Below, piece by piece: positions 36,868 through 45,442 of a stretch of DNA of 64,000 bases (the stretch's first letter is position 1; the number at the start of each line of letters is the position of its first letter). A program made the translations under genes and the position numbers. The notes beneath the pieces were generated by a model. That model saw only the letters and a program-made list of their open reading frames with translations. It ran no database searches and was not told the origin of the DNA. The DNA is from Heliomicrobium undosum (lineage in GTDB: Bacteria > Bacillota > Desulfitobacteriia > Heliobacteriales > Heliobacteriaceae), in assembly GCF_009877425.1 (NCBI RefSeq), contig NZ_WXEY01000005.1:62001-126000 (forward strand). The letters are read 5' to 3'.

Positions 36868-38250
36868 TTAGTTCCTGCCGTATTCATCGTTAAAGCGGAC
36901 AATGTCGTCTTCCTCGAGGTAGATGCCGTTTTGCACCTCGATGATCACCAAGGGGACTTTCCCCGGATTTTCAAGACGGTGACGGGTCGACTTTGGCACA
37001 AAGATGCTTTCGTTCTCATGGATCATCCGCACCTCGTCGCCGATCGTCACCCGCGCCGTCCCTTCCAGAACCACCCAGTGTTCTGACCGGTGGTAGTGCA
37101 GTTGCAAGCTCAACCGCTGGCCCGGCTGGACGACAATGCGCTTCACCTTATGTCCCTCAGCGTCGACGAGGATGGTGAAGCTCCCCCAGGGCCGGTACTG
37201 GGTGGGATGCTCCACCGCCTCCCGCCGTTTGCGCTGTTTCAACTGGTCGACGACTTCCTTGATCTTCTGGGACTCGCCGCGGCGGGCGACGACGATAACA
37301 TCGGGCGTCTCCACCACCAGCGTGTCTTCCAGACCGATGCCGGCCACCAGTCGCCCATTGCTCATCAGCAGCGTCTCACGGCATTGGAAGGGGATACAGT
37401 CTCCCGCCACAACATTGCCCTCGGTGTCTTTCGGCAACGCTTCAAAGATAGCGTCCCAGCAGCCGATGTCATTCCAGTATAACGAAAAGGGGAGCACGAC
37501 CACGCGAGAGGACTTTTCAGCCACAGCGTTATCGATGGAGATCGACGGCGATTCCGCGAACCGCCCCAGCATCTCTTCGAAGGGCAGGCGCAGGAGTTGG
37601 GCTAGGTCGGGCTGGTGCGCTTCGATCTCCTCGACGAGGCAACCGATGGTGAAGGCAAACATCCCCGAATTCCAGTAATAGCCGCCCTCAGCGAGAAAGG
37701 CCTCGGCGCGGGCGCGATCAGGCTTTTCGGTAAAGCGCCGGACGGCGAAGCCGTTGTCCCTTGCTTCCCCCGCCTGGATATAGCCGTACCCTGTTTCGGC
37801 CTTCGTCGGTTGAATGCCGAAGGTGACAATCCGTCCTTCCTGAGCAACCTGGACGGCCTCCCGGATCTTCTCCGCATATGCCTCTTCCGGCCTCACGAGA
37901 TGGTCCGACGGGGCGACAAACAAGACCTCATCGGGGGAACAGCCCAGCAGATCGAGACAATAGCGGGCGCTGAGGGCGATGGCAGGCGCCGTGTTGCGCG
38001 CGTCCGGTTCCAGGATCACATGGGCCTGCTCAACGCCCCATTTGCGCAGTTCGATCTGCACATGGTGATAATAGGCATGGTTGGTGACAACGACGATATC
38101 CCTGGGCTCAACGACGCGCAGGAAGCGGTGTATCGTCTGGGCAAGCAAGGACATCTCTCCGCCGATCGTCAGAAACTGCTTCGGATAGTCCTGACGGGAC
38201 AAGGGAAAAAGGCGTGTCCCCCCGCCTCCGGCTAATACGACCACTTTCAT
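36868..38250 (-). CDS. manC: Mannose-1-phosphate guanylyltransferase / mannose-6-phosphate isomerase
   Basis: The 460-residue bifunctional protein has the pyrophosphorylase signature [14 protein letters not shown] near the N-terminus, the FVAPSDH and FTEKPD motifs and a C-terminal cupin (about 350-455, [16 protein letters not shown]) for isomerase activity. It makes GDP-mannose for the gmd-fcl branch. ATG at 38250 has GGGAGGG upstream. One segment reads WNDIGCW where WSDVGSW is usual. Confidence 0.94.
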   Translation of the reverse strand: MKVVVLAGGGGTRLFPLSRQDYPKQFLTIGGEMSLLAQTIHRFLRVVEPRDIVVVTNHAYYHHVQIELRKWGVEQAHVILEPDARNTAPAIALSARYCLDLLGCSPDEVLFVAPSDHLVRPEEAYAEKIREAVQVAQEGRIVTFGIQPTKAETGYGYIQAGEARDNGFAVRRFTEKPDRARAEAFLAEGGYYWNSGMFAFTIGCLVEEIEAHQPDLAQLLRLPFEEMLGRFAESPSISIDNAVAEKSSRVVVLPFSLYWNDIGCWDAIFEALPKDTEGNVVAGDCIPFQCRETLLMSNGRLVAGIGLEDTLVVETPDVIVVARRGESQKIKEVVDQLKQRKRREAVEHPTQYRPWGSFTILVDAEGHKVKRIVVQPGQRLSLQLHYHRSEHWVVLEGTARVTIGDEVRMIHENESIFVPKSTRHRLENPGKVPLVIIEVQNGIYLEEDDIVRFNDEYGRN

Positions 38251-38299
38251 CGGCAACCCTCCCTTCCTCGGAACTCTTTGCCGGTCTCCTTCCCGACCC

Positions 38300-39223
38300 T
38301 TACCGGTAGAAGGTGAAATTGACGCGATAGGGCACCCGCAGCTTCCTGGCCACCTCATCTCGCACAGGCTTGCGCAAGCGCAGGATCATGGGCAGTTGGA
38401 CCACCGCCGCCCAGGCCGCTTTCAGATAGATCCCTGTCTGCTGCTCCAGGGAGAAATAGACACAGTAATAGAAGAGGCGCAACGTCAACAGCCAGGCAGG
38501 TAGGAGCGGCTGGTTTTTCCAGACGAGCCAGAAGAGATTCCGCGTGTAGAAAAAAGGCGCCCGCCAGGACTGGCGGTTGGTCGGCGACGCCTTATGGTAA
38601 GAGATGATATCGGGAAAAAACCGGATCCGGTAACCGGCGTCCCAGATCCGAAAGGCCATATCCATCTCATTCATGTAAAGAAAAAATTCGCCGGGATAGT
38701 AGCCGGCTTTCTCCATGACCGACCGGCGCACCCCCGCGCCGGCGCCGTTGAAGCTCATGTAATACTCCGGTTCTGCCGCCTTTTGCTGCCCTGTCGCTTG
38801 TTCCGTTCCCGCTGACCTTATCTCTCCGGTCATTTCGCGGCGGCGAAGCCACTCCTCAAACTGAACATAGCTGCGCACATCGAAAGCGACCACGCCAAGG
38901 CGGGGATCCTCCCGAAATCGCTCCACCATGCGGGCGATCGCGTCATGGGCGGGAAAAGAATCGTCGTCCAGGATGACCACATAGTCGCCGCGAGCTTGGC
39001 GAAAACCGTGGTTATAGGCCTCAACGCCGATGTTGGCGCCGATCTCGATGATCTTGACCTCCGGGAAATCGGCCTGCACCATGGCCACGCTGTCATCGGA
39101 GGAGCCGTTGTCCACGACGATCACCTCGATGGGCCGGTAGGGCTGCTCCCTAAGCCGGGTCAGCCCTTCGCGCAGGTCGTCCCGGCGGTTCCAATTGAGA
39201 ATGACGACTGAAACCAGTTCCAC
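38300..39223 (-). CDS. Family 2 glycosyltransferase
   Basis: The 307-residue GT-A enzyme starts SVVILNWNRRDDLREGL and has VVDNGSSDDS, the DXD-like ILDDDSFP and the acceptor-side YMNEMDMAFR. It resembles rhamnosyltransferase-type GT2 proteins of surface glycans. A hydrophobic C-terminal stretch (about 235-270) suggests membrane association. The start is GTG at 39223, seven to eight bases after GGAGG. Donor and acceptor are unknown; the adjacent manC suggests a GDP- or dTDP-deoxysugar. Confidence 0.9.
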   Translation of the reverse strand: MELVSVVILNWNRRDDLREGLTRLREQPYRPIEVIVVDNGSSDDSVAMVQADFPEVKIIEIGANIGVEAYNHGFRQARGDYVVILDDDSFPAHDAIARMVERFREDPRLGVVAFDVRSYVQFEEWLRRREMTGEIRSAGTEQATGQQKAAEPEYYMSFNGAGAGVRRSVMEKAGYYPGEFFLYMNEMDMAFRIWDAGYRIRFFPDIISYHKASPTNRQSWRAPFFYTRNLFWLVWKNQPLLPAWLLTLRLFYYCVYFSLEQQTGIYLKAAWAAVVQLPMILRLRKPVRDEVARKLRVPYRVNFTFYR

Positions 39224-39277
39224 TGCTTCACCTCCAGAAGGCCTTCCCCTCGTCGGAGCGCCTTTTTCGATCGCCTA

Positions 39278-40591
39278 TCAGATCGGCGCCATGCAGCCCA
39301 GATCCCCGTTGTAGAGGCGGATGAGGTTCACCCGCTCCCCCAAAAGGGGATGGAGCTGCGCATAGATCTCATCTTCGAAGGTGGCCGAGGAGATGATGAT
39401 ATCGGTGCACCGGTCCGCCAATTCCGCCAAAAAGCGCTCCTTAAAGAAAACGGGGTGTCCGTTCAGGCTCGTTCCGTCTTTGCGCGGATTGGAATCGACG
39501 ACACCGTTGATGGCCTCCAGGGGGAAGCCTTTTCGTTCCAGGATGGCCAACAGTTTTTGCGTATGCACGCCGGCGCCCCAGATGTACACCTGTCTCCCCT
39601 GCAATGCTTCCCGCAGGCGATGGACAAAGGTCAGCTCCTGTTCGGCCCAGTAAGCCTCTCCCTCCGGCGACAGGCTGCACACCTGGAGCCAGCCGGGGTA
39701 GTTGTTCAGATCAAACTTGTCCTGTGTGGCGAGGAATTCCTCCTGATCCATGTGGAAACCGCAGTAACAGGTCCGCATGGGACAGCGTTGCGGCTGTGTC
39801 AGTCTTTTGCCGGCGAAGGCCTCCGGCTCGTCGCGGAGAAAATTGAAGACCTCCCGGAAATTCTGATGTTCACAGGGCGTTATACGGCCGCTGTCCAAAA
39901 ACATATTAAACCGGGTAAAACCGGCGCGGCAAGGGCGCATCGTGGGATGATGGAAGCTGTGCTCGCTCATGTATCGGCTGTGGACATCGTGAAAGCGGTT
40001 TTCCAGCCAGGCTTCTTCTTCCTCTGTATACGCCTGTGGATACAGCTTGCCCTTGTGTTCGCCGATGAGGCGGTTGGGGCCCATGCGGACGCCATACTTC
40101 TGAAAGCGCTCGACGAGCGCCTCATAGTTACCGATCCGTTCGGGAAGCAGCACATAGATGACGACGCAATCCACATGATTCCTGGCGAGGACGGCGAGGT
40201 TGTGTTCAAAGAGCTCGTCATAATGGCGATGATTTTCATGGATCGGATGATAGGAGAAGCGCATATCGGTGAAACGGCGGATCACCTCATCGGGAAAGAG
40301 CTTGTCAAAAGCCACCGATGCGTTTGTCGTCATGGAAATGCTGTGCCGCGCGGAGAGGCGGCAGACCATCTCGGCGAAGGCCGGGTTGATCAGCGGCTCG
40401 CCGCCGAGGAAATTGATCCGCCACGATCCGGTGCGGTCAAAAAACGCTTCCAGGCGCCCCATCTTTTCATTATAGGGGGTCCAGTCCCGAGGGACAGGCG
40501 AACCGGCGCCATGACAAAAAGAACAGTTGAAATTGCAGTGCTGCCACAAATTGACGGCGGCGGTCAGTTGGTCTGGGCGTTCCTGTCTCAT
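39278..40591 (-). CDS. Radical SAM protein with C-terminal Rossmann-like module
   Basis: The 437-residue protein has the cluster motif C19-x3-C23-x2-C26 (CNFNCSFC), the SAM-binding LGGEP and later SPASM-like cysteines (CEHQ; CPMRTCYCGFH). From about residue 325 to the end it carries a separate alpha/beta domain beginning VYIWGAGVHTQKLL and continuing with VVDSNPRKDG, the module seen in six other proteins here. ATG at 40591 is five bases after GGAGG and overlaps the sense of a longer non-coding extension. The radical SAM half may modify a nucleotide sugar; its substrate is unknown. Confidence 0.85.
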   Translation of the reverse strand: MRQERPDQLTAAVNLWQHCNFNCSFCHGAGSPVPRDWTPYNEKMGRLEAFFDRTGSWRINFLGGEPLINPAFAEMVCRLSARHSISMTTNASVAFDKLFPDEVIRRFTDMRFSYHPIHENHRHYDELFEHNLAVLARNHVDCVVIYVLLPERIGNYEALVERFQKYGVRMGPNRLIGEHKGKLYPQAYTEEEEAWLENRFHDVHSRYMSEHSFHHPTMRPCRAGFTRFNMFLDSGRITPCEHQNFREVFNFLRDEPEAFAGKRLTQPQRCPMRTCYCGFHMDQEEFLATQDKFDLNNYPGWLQVCSLSPEGEAYWAEQELTFVHRLREALQGRQVYIWGAGVHTQKLLAILERKGFPLEAINGVVDSNPRKDGTSLNGHPVFFKERFLAELADRCTDIIISSATFEDEIYAQLHPLLGERVNLIRLYNGDLGCMAPI

Positions 40592-40629
40592 CCGTTCCTC
40601 CACCTGCTTTTTCAACGTATTTACGAAAG

Positions 40630-41499
40630 CTAGACGCTTGCTGAAATTTCCTCTTCGTGGATCTGCCGCAAGGCCTCGCTGTGGGACAGCCTTGGAACGT
40701 CCAGTTCCCTCCGGGACAGTGTATCGGTGAGCCACATCTCGGGAAAGAGAAAGCACCCGTCAGCAGGCCGCTTCGATGGACGGACGAGGCCGGGATCAAA
40801 ACGGGCAATCTCGGCGTACGCCCTGGCGAAGCCGTAGCGGCTGACCGGCTCTCCGACGACATGATAAATCCGCCGCTCTAACCGCTCCCTCGTGATCATC
40901 CCATGGAGCATCGCCAAGAAATCCTTGTAATAGGTCGGGCCGTAGCAGACATCGCTGTAACAGTCCACCGACTGTCCGCGGCTCAAGGCGCCGCGCAGAA
41001 AGCGGATAAAGGTGGACCGGCTGTCATAGAGCGCCGCCAGCCGCAGCACATAAAAGCGATCGGACGAATTCATGCCGATCTTTTCGGCGGCCAGCTTGCT
41101 CTGTCCGTACACCGTCGCCGGGTACGTCGGGGATGTCTCGCTGTAATTGCCCTGATGACCGTCAAAAACGTAATCCGTCGATATATAGATCACCCGGGAA
41201 GCCCGGGGAAAAGCCTCCAGCAGGTTGAGCGTCGATTGCGCGTTGGCGGCGTGGGCGAGGGCCGGCTCCCTTTCGCAGAGCGCGATGTCTTTCAACCCTG
41301 CCGCGTGGATGATCAGATCGGGCGACAAGGCGCTCGCCACAGCTTCCACCTGTTCTCGATCAGCGAGGTCGCAGCGCCAGGTCCGTTCCCCCGGAGCACA
41401 GCGGGCGCTCAGGGTGTGCAGTTCCGCCGTTCCCTCGAGAAAACGGCCGATGATGCCGCCAACATAGCCGGAAAAACCGGTCAGCAAAATCTTTTTCAT
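40630..41499 (-). CDS. RmlD-like NDP-sugar reductase
   Basis: The 289-residue SDR starts KKILLTGFSGYVGG and has IHAAGLKD, STDYVFDG and the catalytic YGQSK, the pattern of dTDP-4-dehydrorhamnose reductases. No rmlABC genes are in the window, so its 4-keto substrate may instead come from Gmd (GDP-4-keto-6-deoxymannose) or another dehydratase here. ATG at 41499 has AGGAA upstream; a TTG immediately before it is less likely. The gene is 38 bp from the downstream radical SAM gene. Confidence 0.85.
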   Translation of the reverse strand: MKKILLTGFSGYVGGIIGRFLEGTAELHTLSARCAPGERTWRCDLADREQVEAVASALSPDLIIHAAGLKDIALCEREPALAHAANAQSTLNLLEAFPRASRVIYISTDYVFDGHQGNYSETSPTYPATVYGQSKLAAEKIGMNSSDRFYVLRLAALYDSRSTFIRFLRGALSRGQSVDCYSDVCYGPTYYKDFLAMLHGMITRERLERRIYHVVGEPVSRYGFARAYAEIARFDPGLVRPSKRPADGCFLFPEMWLTDTLSRRELDVPRLSHSEALRQIHEEEISASV

Positions 41500-41512
41500 C
41501 AATGTTCCTACT

Positions 41513-43321
41513 TTACCTGATTAATCTGCCTTCCATGTTGACACCGGCGGCGATGATCGGCGCCACCGTCAAGGCCACCTGCTCCACCTCTTCATAATTG
41601 GCGCCGTCCGGGTTGGTGTAGGGCACCACGGCGCCTTTGAAATCATGGGCTGTCCGCAACGCAAGGGCCCAGTCCTTAAGGGCGGCAATGCGAAAGTCAC
41701 CCGTATTCCGGAACAGATGCAGGCGGCTCTCGTCGAGTAAGGGAACAAAAGCAGGGGCAAAACGCTCATGGGTGAGCACATGGATCTCAAAGGGGCTCTT
41801 TTTCAGCGCCGCAACGAGAGCCAGGGTGAGGTTGATGTTGGCCGACTGCAGGACGACCAGCCGATCGCCCGGCGCGAGCCGTTCCGCCAGTTGCGCTGCC
41901 AGGGCCGTTTGAAAAGCCGGGGCGCCGAGGGCGCGCCGGATCTTGGCCTCCGCCCACCGGCTGTAGGCGAGCTTGACGTAGTTCTCCAACTCCTCGCCGG
42001 AGAATCGTTCTGTCCTGGAAACGGCTTTTGCGGCGCCGTCATAATCGGCCCAATTTTTCGTGATCAACCAGCCCTTTCGCTCATAGATCTCGTACATCTT
42101 TGTCCCTGGAAAGGGCGTGGCGATGGAGAACTGCAGCGATTCCGCATCCAGGCGGCAGGCCAGATCGATGGTTCCCTCGATGCTTTCCGCTGTATCGCTG
42201 GGCAGGCCGATGGTGAAGGTCAGGTGGGCCTTGATCCCGATCTCTCGGGTGAAGGCGACCATCTCGATCACCTTTTTCAGTTGCATCCGCTTGCCGATCT
42301 CGTCGAGCACCTTGGGGTCGCCCGACTCAACGCCGTACTTGATGCTGTGCAAACCGGCCTCTTTCAGTTCTATCAACGCCTCCCGGGTCATCAGGTCCGC
42401 CCGTCCCATGGCCCCCCAGGGGATGTGGTGCAGACCCCGCGCCTTCATCAACCGGGCGATGGCAAGGATATGGGCAAGGTCGACATTGAAGGTGTCATCG
42501 TCAAAGTAGATGCTCCGGTAGGGGTACCGCTTCAGATTGGCTTCGATCTCGGCGACTACATCCTCGGGGTCCCGTTTGCGGTAGCGACGGCTTCGATAGA
42601 CGACCTGGGGCCAGACGCAGAAGATGCATCCGAAGGGACATCCCCGCGAGGCATGCATTTGCAACTGCGGCTGTTCCAGGCCAATCCCCACATCCACATA
42701 CCTGCCTGCCAGCCGGTCATCCCGCTCCGGCCAGGGGAACTCCTTCAAATCGGGGAGCGGACCGCAGGCGGTCTTGCATACCTCCCCCGCTTGCCGGTAG
42801 AGAAGGTTGCCCACAAGGGACAGGTCGGCGCCTTCGCGGAGCGCCTGCGCTAAAGACAACAACGGCCGTTCATACTCCCCGTACAGAACAAAGTCGATTT
42901 CGCGCCTCCCGGCGAAATATCGTTCCTCTTCCAGTTCGGCGTGGATCCCGCAGAAGACGGCGCGCAACCCCGGCAGCATCTCTTTCAGCTTCCCCGCTTC
43001 CGCCAGGTCGTGGTTGACGCTCGGCGTCGATGTCTCCACAACGACCAGGTCAGGCCGGAACGACCGCGCAAAGGCGTAAAAGTCGTCATAGCTCTCCCCT
43101 AGCGCGATGGAATCGCGAAAAGCCACCTCGAACCCGGCCGCTTTTAGGAGGGAACTGGCGGTGGCCAGGTAAAAGGGAAAGGGCATATAGCCGCCGATTA
43201 GGTCTCCGCCGTAGTAAGGGAAGGTGTGCGGCCAGCGAGAGCCGGCGCGGATCCCGCGCCAACCCGGTTGTTCCCCTTCGGGCAGCTTGTGCCAGGGGAG
43301 ATTCGCCAATAAAATGCGCAA
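41513..43321 (-). CDS. B12-binding-type radical SAM protein with extra C-terminal domain
   Basis: The 602-residue protein has an N-terminal cobalamin-binding-like Rossmann domain (about 45-190, without an obvious DxHxxG), then a radical SAM core with C228-x3-C232-x2-C235 (CPFGCIFC) and GVESGDPKVLDEIGK. Such proteins catalyse methylations or other radical reactions at unactivated carbons. Residues about 480-602 form an additional alpha/beta domain (LVVLQSANINL; HVLTHERFAP) like the protein at 34849. The start is TTG at 43321 with AAGGAAGT about seven bases upstream. Confidence 0.88.
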   Translation of the reverse strand: MRILLANLPWHKLPEGEQPGWRGIRAGSRWPHTFPYYGGDLIGGYMPFPFYLATASSLLKAAGFEVAFRDSIALGESYDDFYAFARSFRPDLVVVETSTPSVNHDLAEAGKLKEMLPGLRAVFCGIHAELEEERYFAGRREIDFVLYGEYERPLLSLAQALREGADLSLVGNLLYRQAGEVCKTACGPLPDLKEFPWPERDDRLAGRYVDVGIGLEQPQLQMHASRGCPFGCIFCVWPQVVYRSRRYRKRDPEDVVAEIEANLKRYPYRSIYFDDDTFNVDLAHILAIARLMKARGLHHIPWGAMGRADLMTREALIELKEAGLHSIKYGVESGDPKVLDEIGKRMQLKKVIEMVAFTREIGIKAHLTFTIGLPSDTAESIEGTIDLACRLDAESLQFSIATPFPGTKMYEIYERKGWLITKNWADYDGAAKAVSRTERFSGEELENYVKLAYSRWAEAKIRRALGAPAFQTALAAQLAERLAPGDRLVVLQSANINLTLALVAALKKSPFEIHVLTHERFAPAFVPLLDESRLHLFRNTGDFRIAALKDWALALRTAHDFKGAVVPYTNPDGANYEEVEQVALTVAPIIAAGVNMEGRLIR

Positions 43322-43349
43322 TCGTCAACTTCCTTTCCGCGATTGGCCG

Positions 43350-45335
43350 TCAGACCGAAAGGACATCCCAAACAGGCGCAGCCAGGTCGTAGAGCGGCAC
43401 GATCGCCATCTGGCTGCGCAGATGGCTGACACTCCGGTAGATGGCGGGACCGGATTGCTCCGCCGCAATGATCAACAGATCCGGACGCAGTCGCGCCAGA
43501 TCGTCATAACCGTAGACGGGATAACCGTAGACCTGCTTTCCAGCCAGGCGACGGTCCACAAAGCCCAGCAACCGCAAGCCGGGGTAATCGGGCAGTATCT
43601 CGGCCACATTGGCCGCCATCAACCCCTGAGCGCCGTAGAACATCACCGACTGATCGTTCTCCTGCCAACGGCGCAGCAGCGGCCGGAGCTTTTCGATAAA
43701 GGGACGTTCACAGATGACACCGTCTGCAGCAGCGTCGACGCGCAGGTCGTTGACGATCATGCCCGTATAGTCCGCCTTCCAGCGGCGGAAAAGGGAGGCG
43801 TCGTCAGCCAGAAAGGCAGCCAGCCAATCCTTCGCCAGGGAAGGGTGGATCAGGTAGTTGACGAGCGGCCGCAACCCCTCATCCGAGACAAAGCCGGGGA
43901 GTCGACGGCCCACAAGTTCCTTCAGTTCCTGTCGGAGCGCCTGCGGCGGCAGCAACTCCGGCACGACGACACCGCAGATGTTCTCCTTCCAGCGCTGCAC
44001 CTTGTTGTCATCGAGCTTGCGCGTCTCCAGGAAGGTTCGGACAGCGATTACCGGCGCCTGGCCAGTCTCCAGGGAGGAGCGGACCAGACTGTACTCCACG
44101 TTTTCGACCACAAAATCGCCGGCGAGAAAGTGGACATAGCGGCTGTCATCGCCCGGCTCTTCCCGCCAGGCCGCCAGCAGGCGGCTCGCCTCATCGCGGT
44201 CAGCGAAAAAGACCTGTCGAACCATCCCGTCACAACCAGTGACATCGGGGGAACGGAAGTCTGCCGCAGTCTCGGTTCCTCCACCACGCTGAACGCCCCG
44301 GCATGCCCCATTGACGCCGCCTGTTAGGCAGAGTTGGGACGCCCGGCTGAAGAGCGCCTGGAGGCGGTGGGTCGTCGTATGGGCGCGGTGGGCGCTCTCG
44401 CCCATGCGTGCGGCGATCGCTTCCCGCTCGTCGGCATGTTGCAGATAGTAGCGGACTTTCTCTTTCAAGTCCTGAAGGTCATCGAAGAAGAGGATCTCTT
44501 CGCCTTCCCGGAACAGTTCCGCCAGTTCGGGATTGCGGTTCGTGATCTGTAAGGCGCCGCAGCCGGCCACCTCAAAGTGACGCAGTTTCGTCTGATAGCC
44601 CCGGGGATCGCCGTCAGCGGAAAAGCCGACATTGAAGACGATGCGCGACTGGTTATAGGTCTCCACCATCTCTTCCGTCGAGAGAACGCCTCCGTAGCAG
44701 TCTCGCAGCACCGGATGTTTATCCCAGCCTGAACCGAAGACCCGGAAGTTCAATCCCGCCTCGCGGCAGTGCCGATAGAGTTCGACGAGGATCTCCTGCC
44801 GCGAATAGCTCTCATGGTCTGACGAAAAGATGTTGTTGCTGAACAGGTTCTTACCGATGTAGACGACGTCATACCGCTTCGGGCTGTTCGGGATGGGCCG
44901 GAAGACCTGAGGATTGAACCCCCAGGGCAGGTATAGGGTTCGTTCCCCCCACCCCTTCTCCAAACGACGCTGCAACCCCCGCCGGGAGTGAGTGGCGATC
45001 AGATCGTAGCGGTGATCGACGGGCTCGTTTTTCCGGTACCATACCTCCGGTTCATCATCGGCGTGAAAGGCAATAATCGGCAGCCCGCTCTGGCGGACGA
45101 CCTCGAAAAATTCATCGGAAAGCTCCTGCTGAATGCCGTCGGAGTAGAAAAAGAAGCAGTCAAACCTCGTCCGCCGCAGCAATTCATGGAGGTATGCCTC
45201 CAGGACCCCTCGCCGGCAGGCGGCCTGAATGGGCGTGATATCGACAAAGGTAGGGCGATAGAGCGCTTTCATCGGTCTGATCCAGCAGTCTTTGATATAG
45301 AGGCTGGACAGCATGCCCACCATCAAGATGCGCAA
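43350..45335 (-). CDS. Long CgeB-like glycosyltransferase with C-terminal Rossmann-like module
   Basis: The 661-residue protein has a GT-B region (about 1-330: FHADDEPEVWY; GWGERTLYLPWGFNP; VFGSGWDKHP; EVAGCGALQITNRNPELAELF, the Glyco_trans_1_2 pattern), a low-complexity linker, a middle alpha/beta domain (about 370-560, RYVHFLAGDF) and the shared module from SVMFYGAQGLMA to the end (FVDRRLAG). The TTG at 45335 follows AAGGAAG by seven to eight bases. It is a paralogue of the next gene upstream and probably transfers a sugar in the same glycan. Confidence 0.85.
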   Translation of the reverse strand: MRILMVGMLSSLYIKDCWIRPMKALYRPTFVDITPIQAACRRGVLEAYLHELLRRTRFDCFFFYSDGIQQELSDEFFEVVRQSGLPIIAFHADDEPEVWYRKNEPVDHRYDLIATHSRRGLQRRLEKGWGERTLYLPWGFNPQVFRPIPNSPKRYDVVYIGKNLFSNNIFSSDHESYSRQEILVELYRHCREAGLNFRVFGSGWDKHPVLRDCYGGVLSTEEMVETYNQSRIVFNVGFSADGDPRGYQTKLRHFEVAGCGALQITNRNPELAELFREGEEILFFDDLQDLKEKVRYYLQHADEREAIAARMGESAHRAHTTTHRLQALFSRASQLCLTGGVNGACRGVQRGGGTETAADFRSPDVTGCDGMVRQVFFADRDEASRLLAAWREEPGDDSRYVHFLAGDFVVENVEYSLVRSSLETGQAPVIAVRTFLETRKLDDNKVQRWKENICGVVVPELLPPQALRQELKELVGRRLPGFVSDEGLRPLVNYLIHPSLAKDWLAAFLADDASLFRRWKADYTGMIVNDLRVDAAADGVICERPFIEKLRPLLRRWQENDQSVMFYGAQGLMAANVAEILPDYPGLRLLGFVDRRLAGKQVYGYPVYGYDDLARLRPDLLIIAAEQSGPAIYRSVSHLRSQMAIVPLYDLAAPVWDVLSV

Positions 45336-45442
45336 GGGATCACTTCCTTTGCGGCGTCGCCAAATCAAGCTGGCGAAAACTATGCTCTGGTTTTGTTTTC
45401 GTCATCTTTCGTGCAAACCTTTACCCGCTGCCGGAGAAGAGC

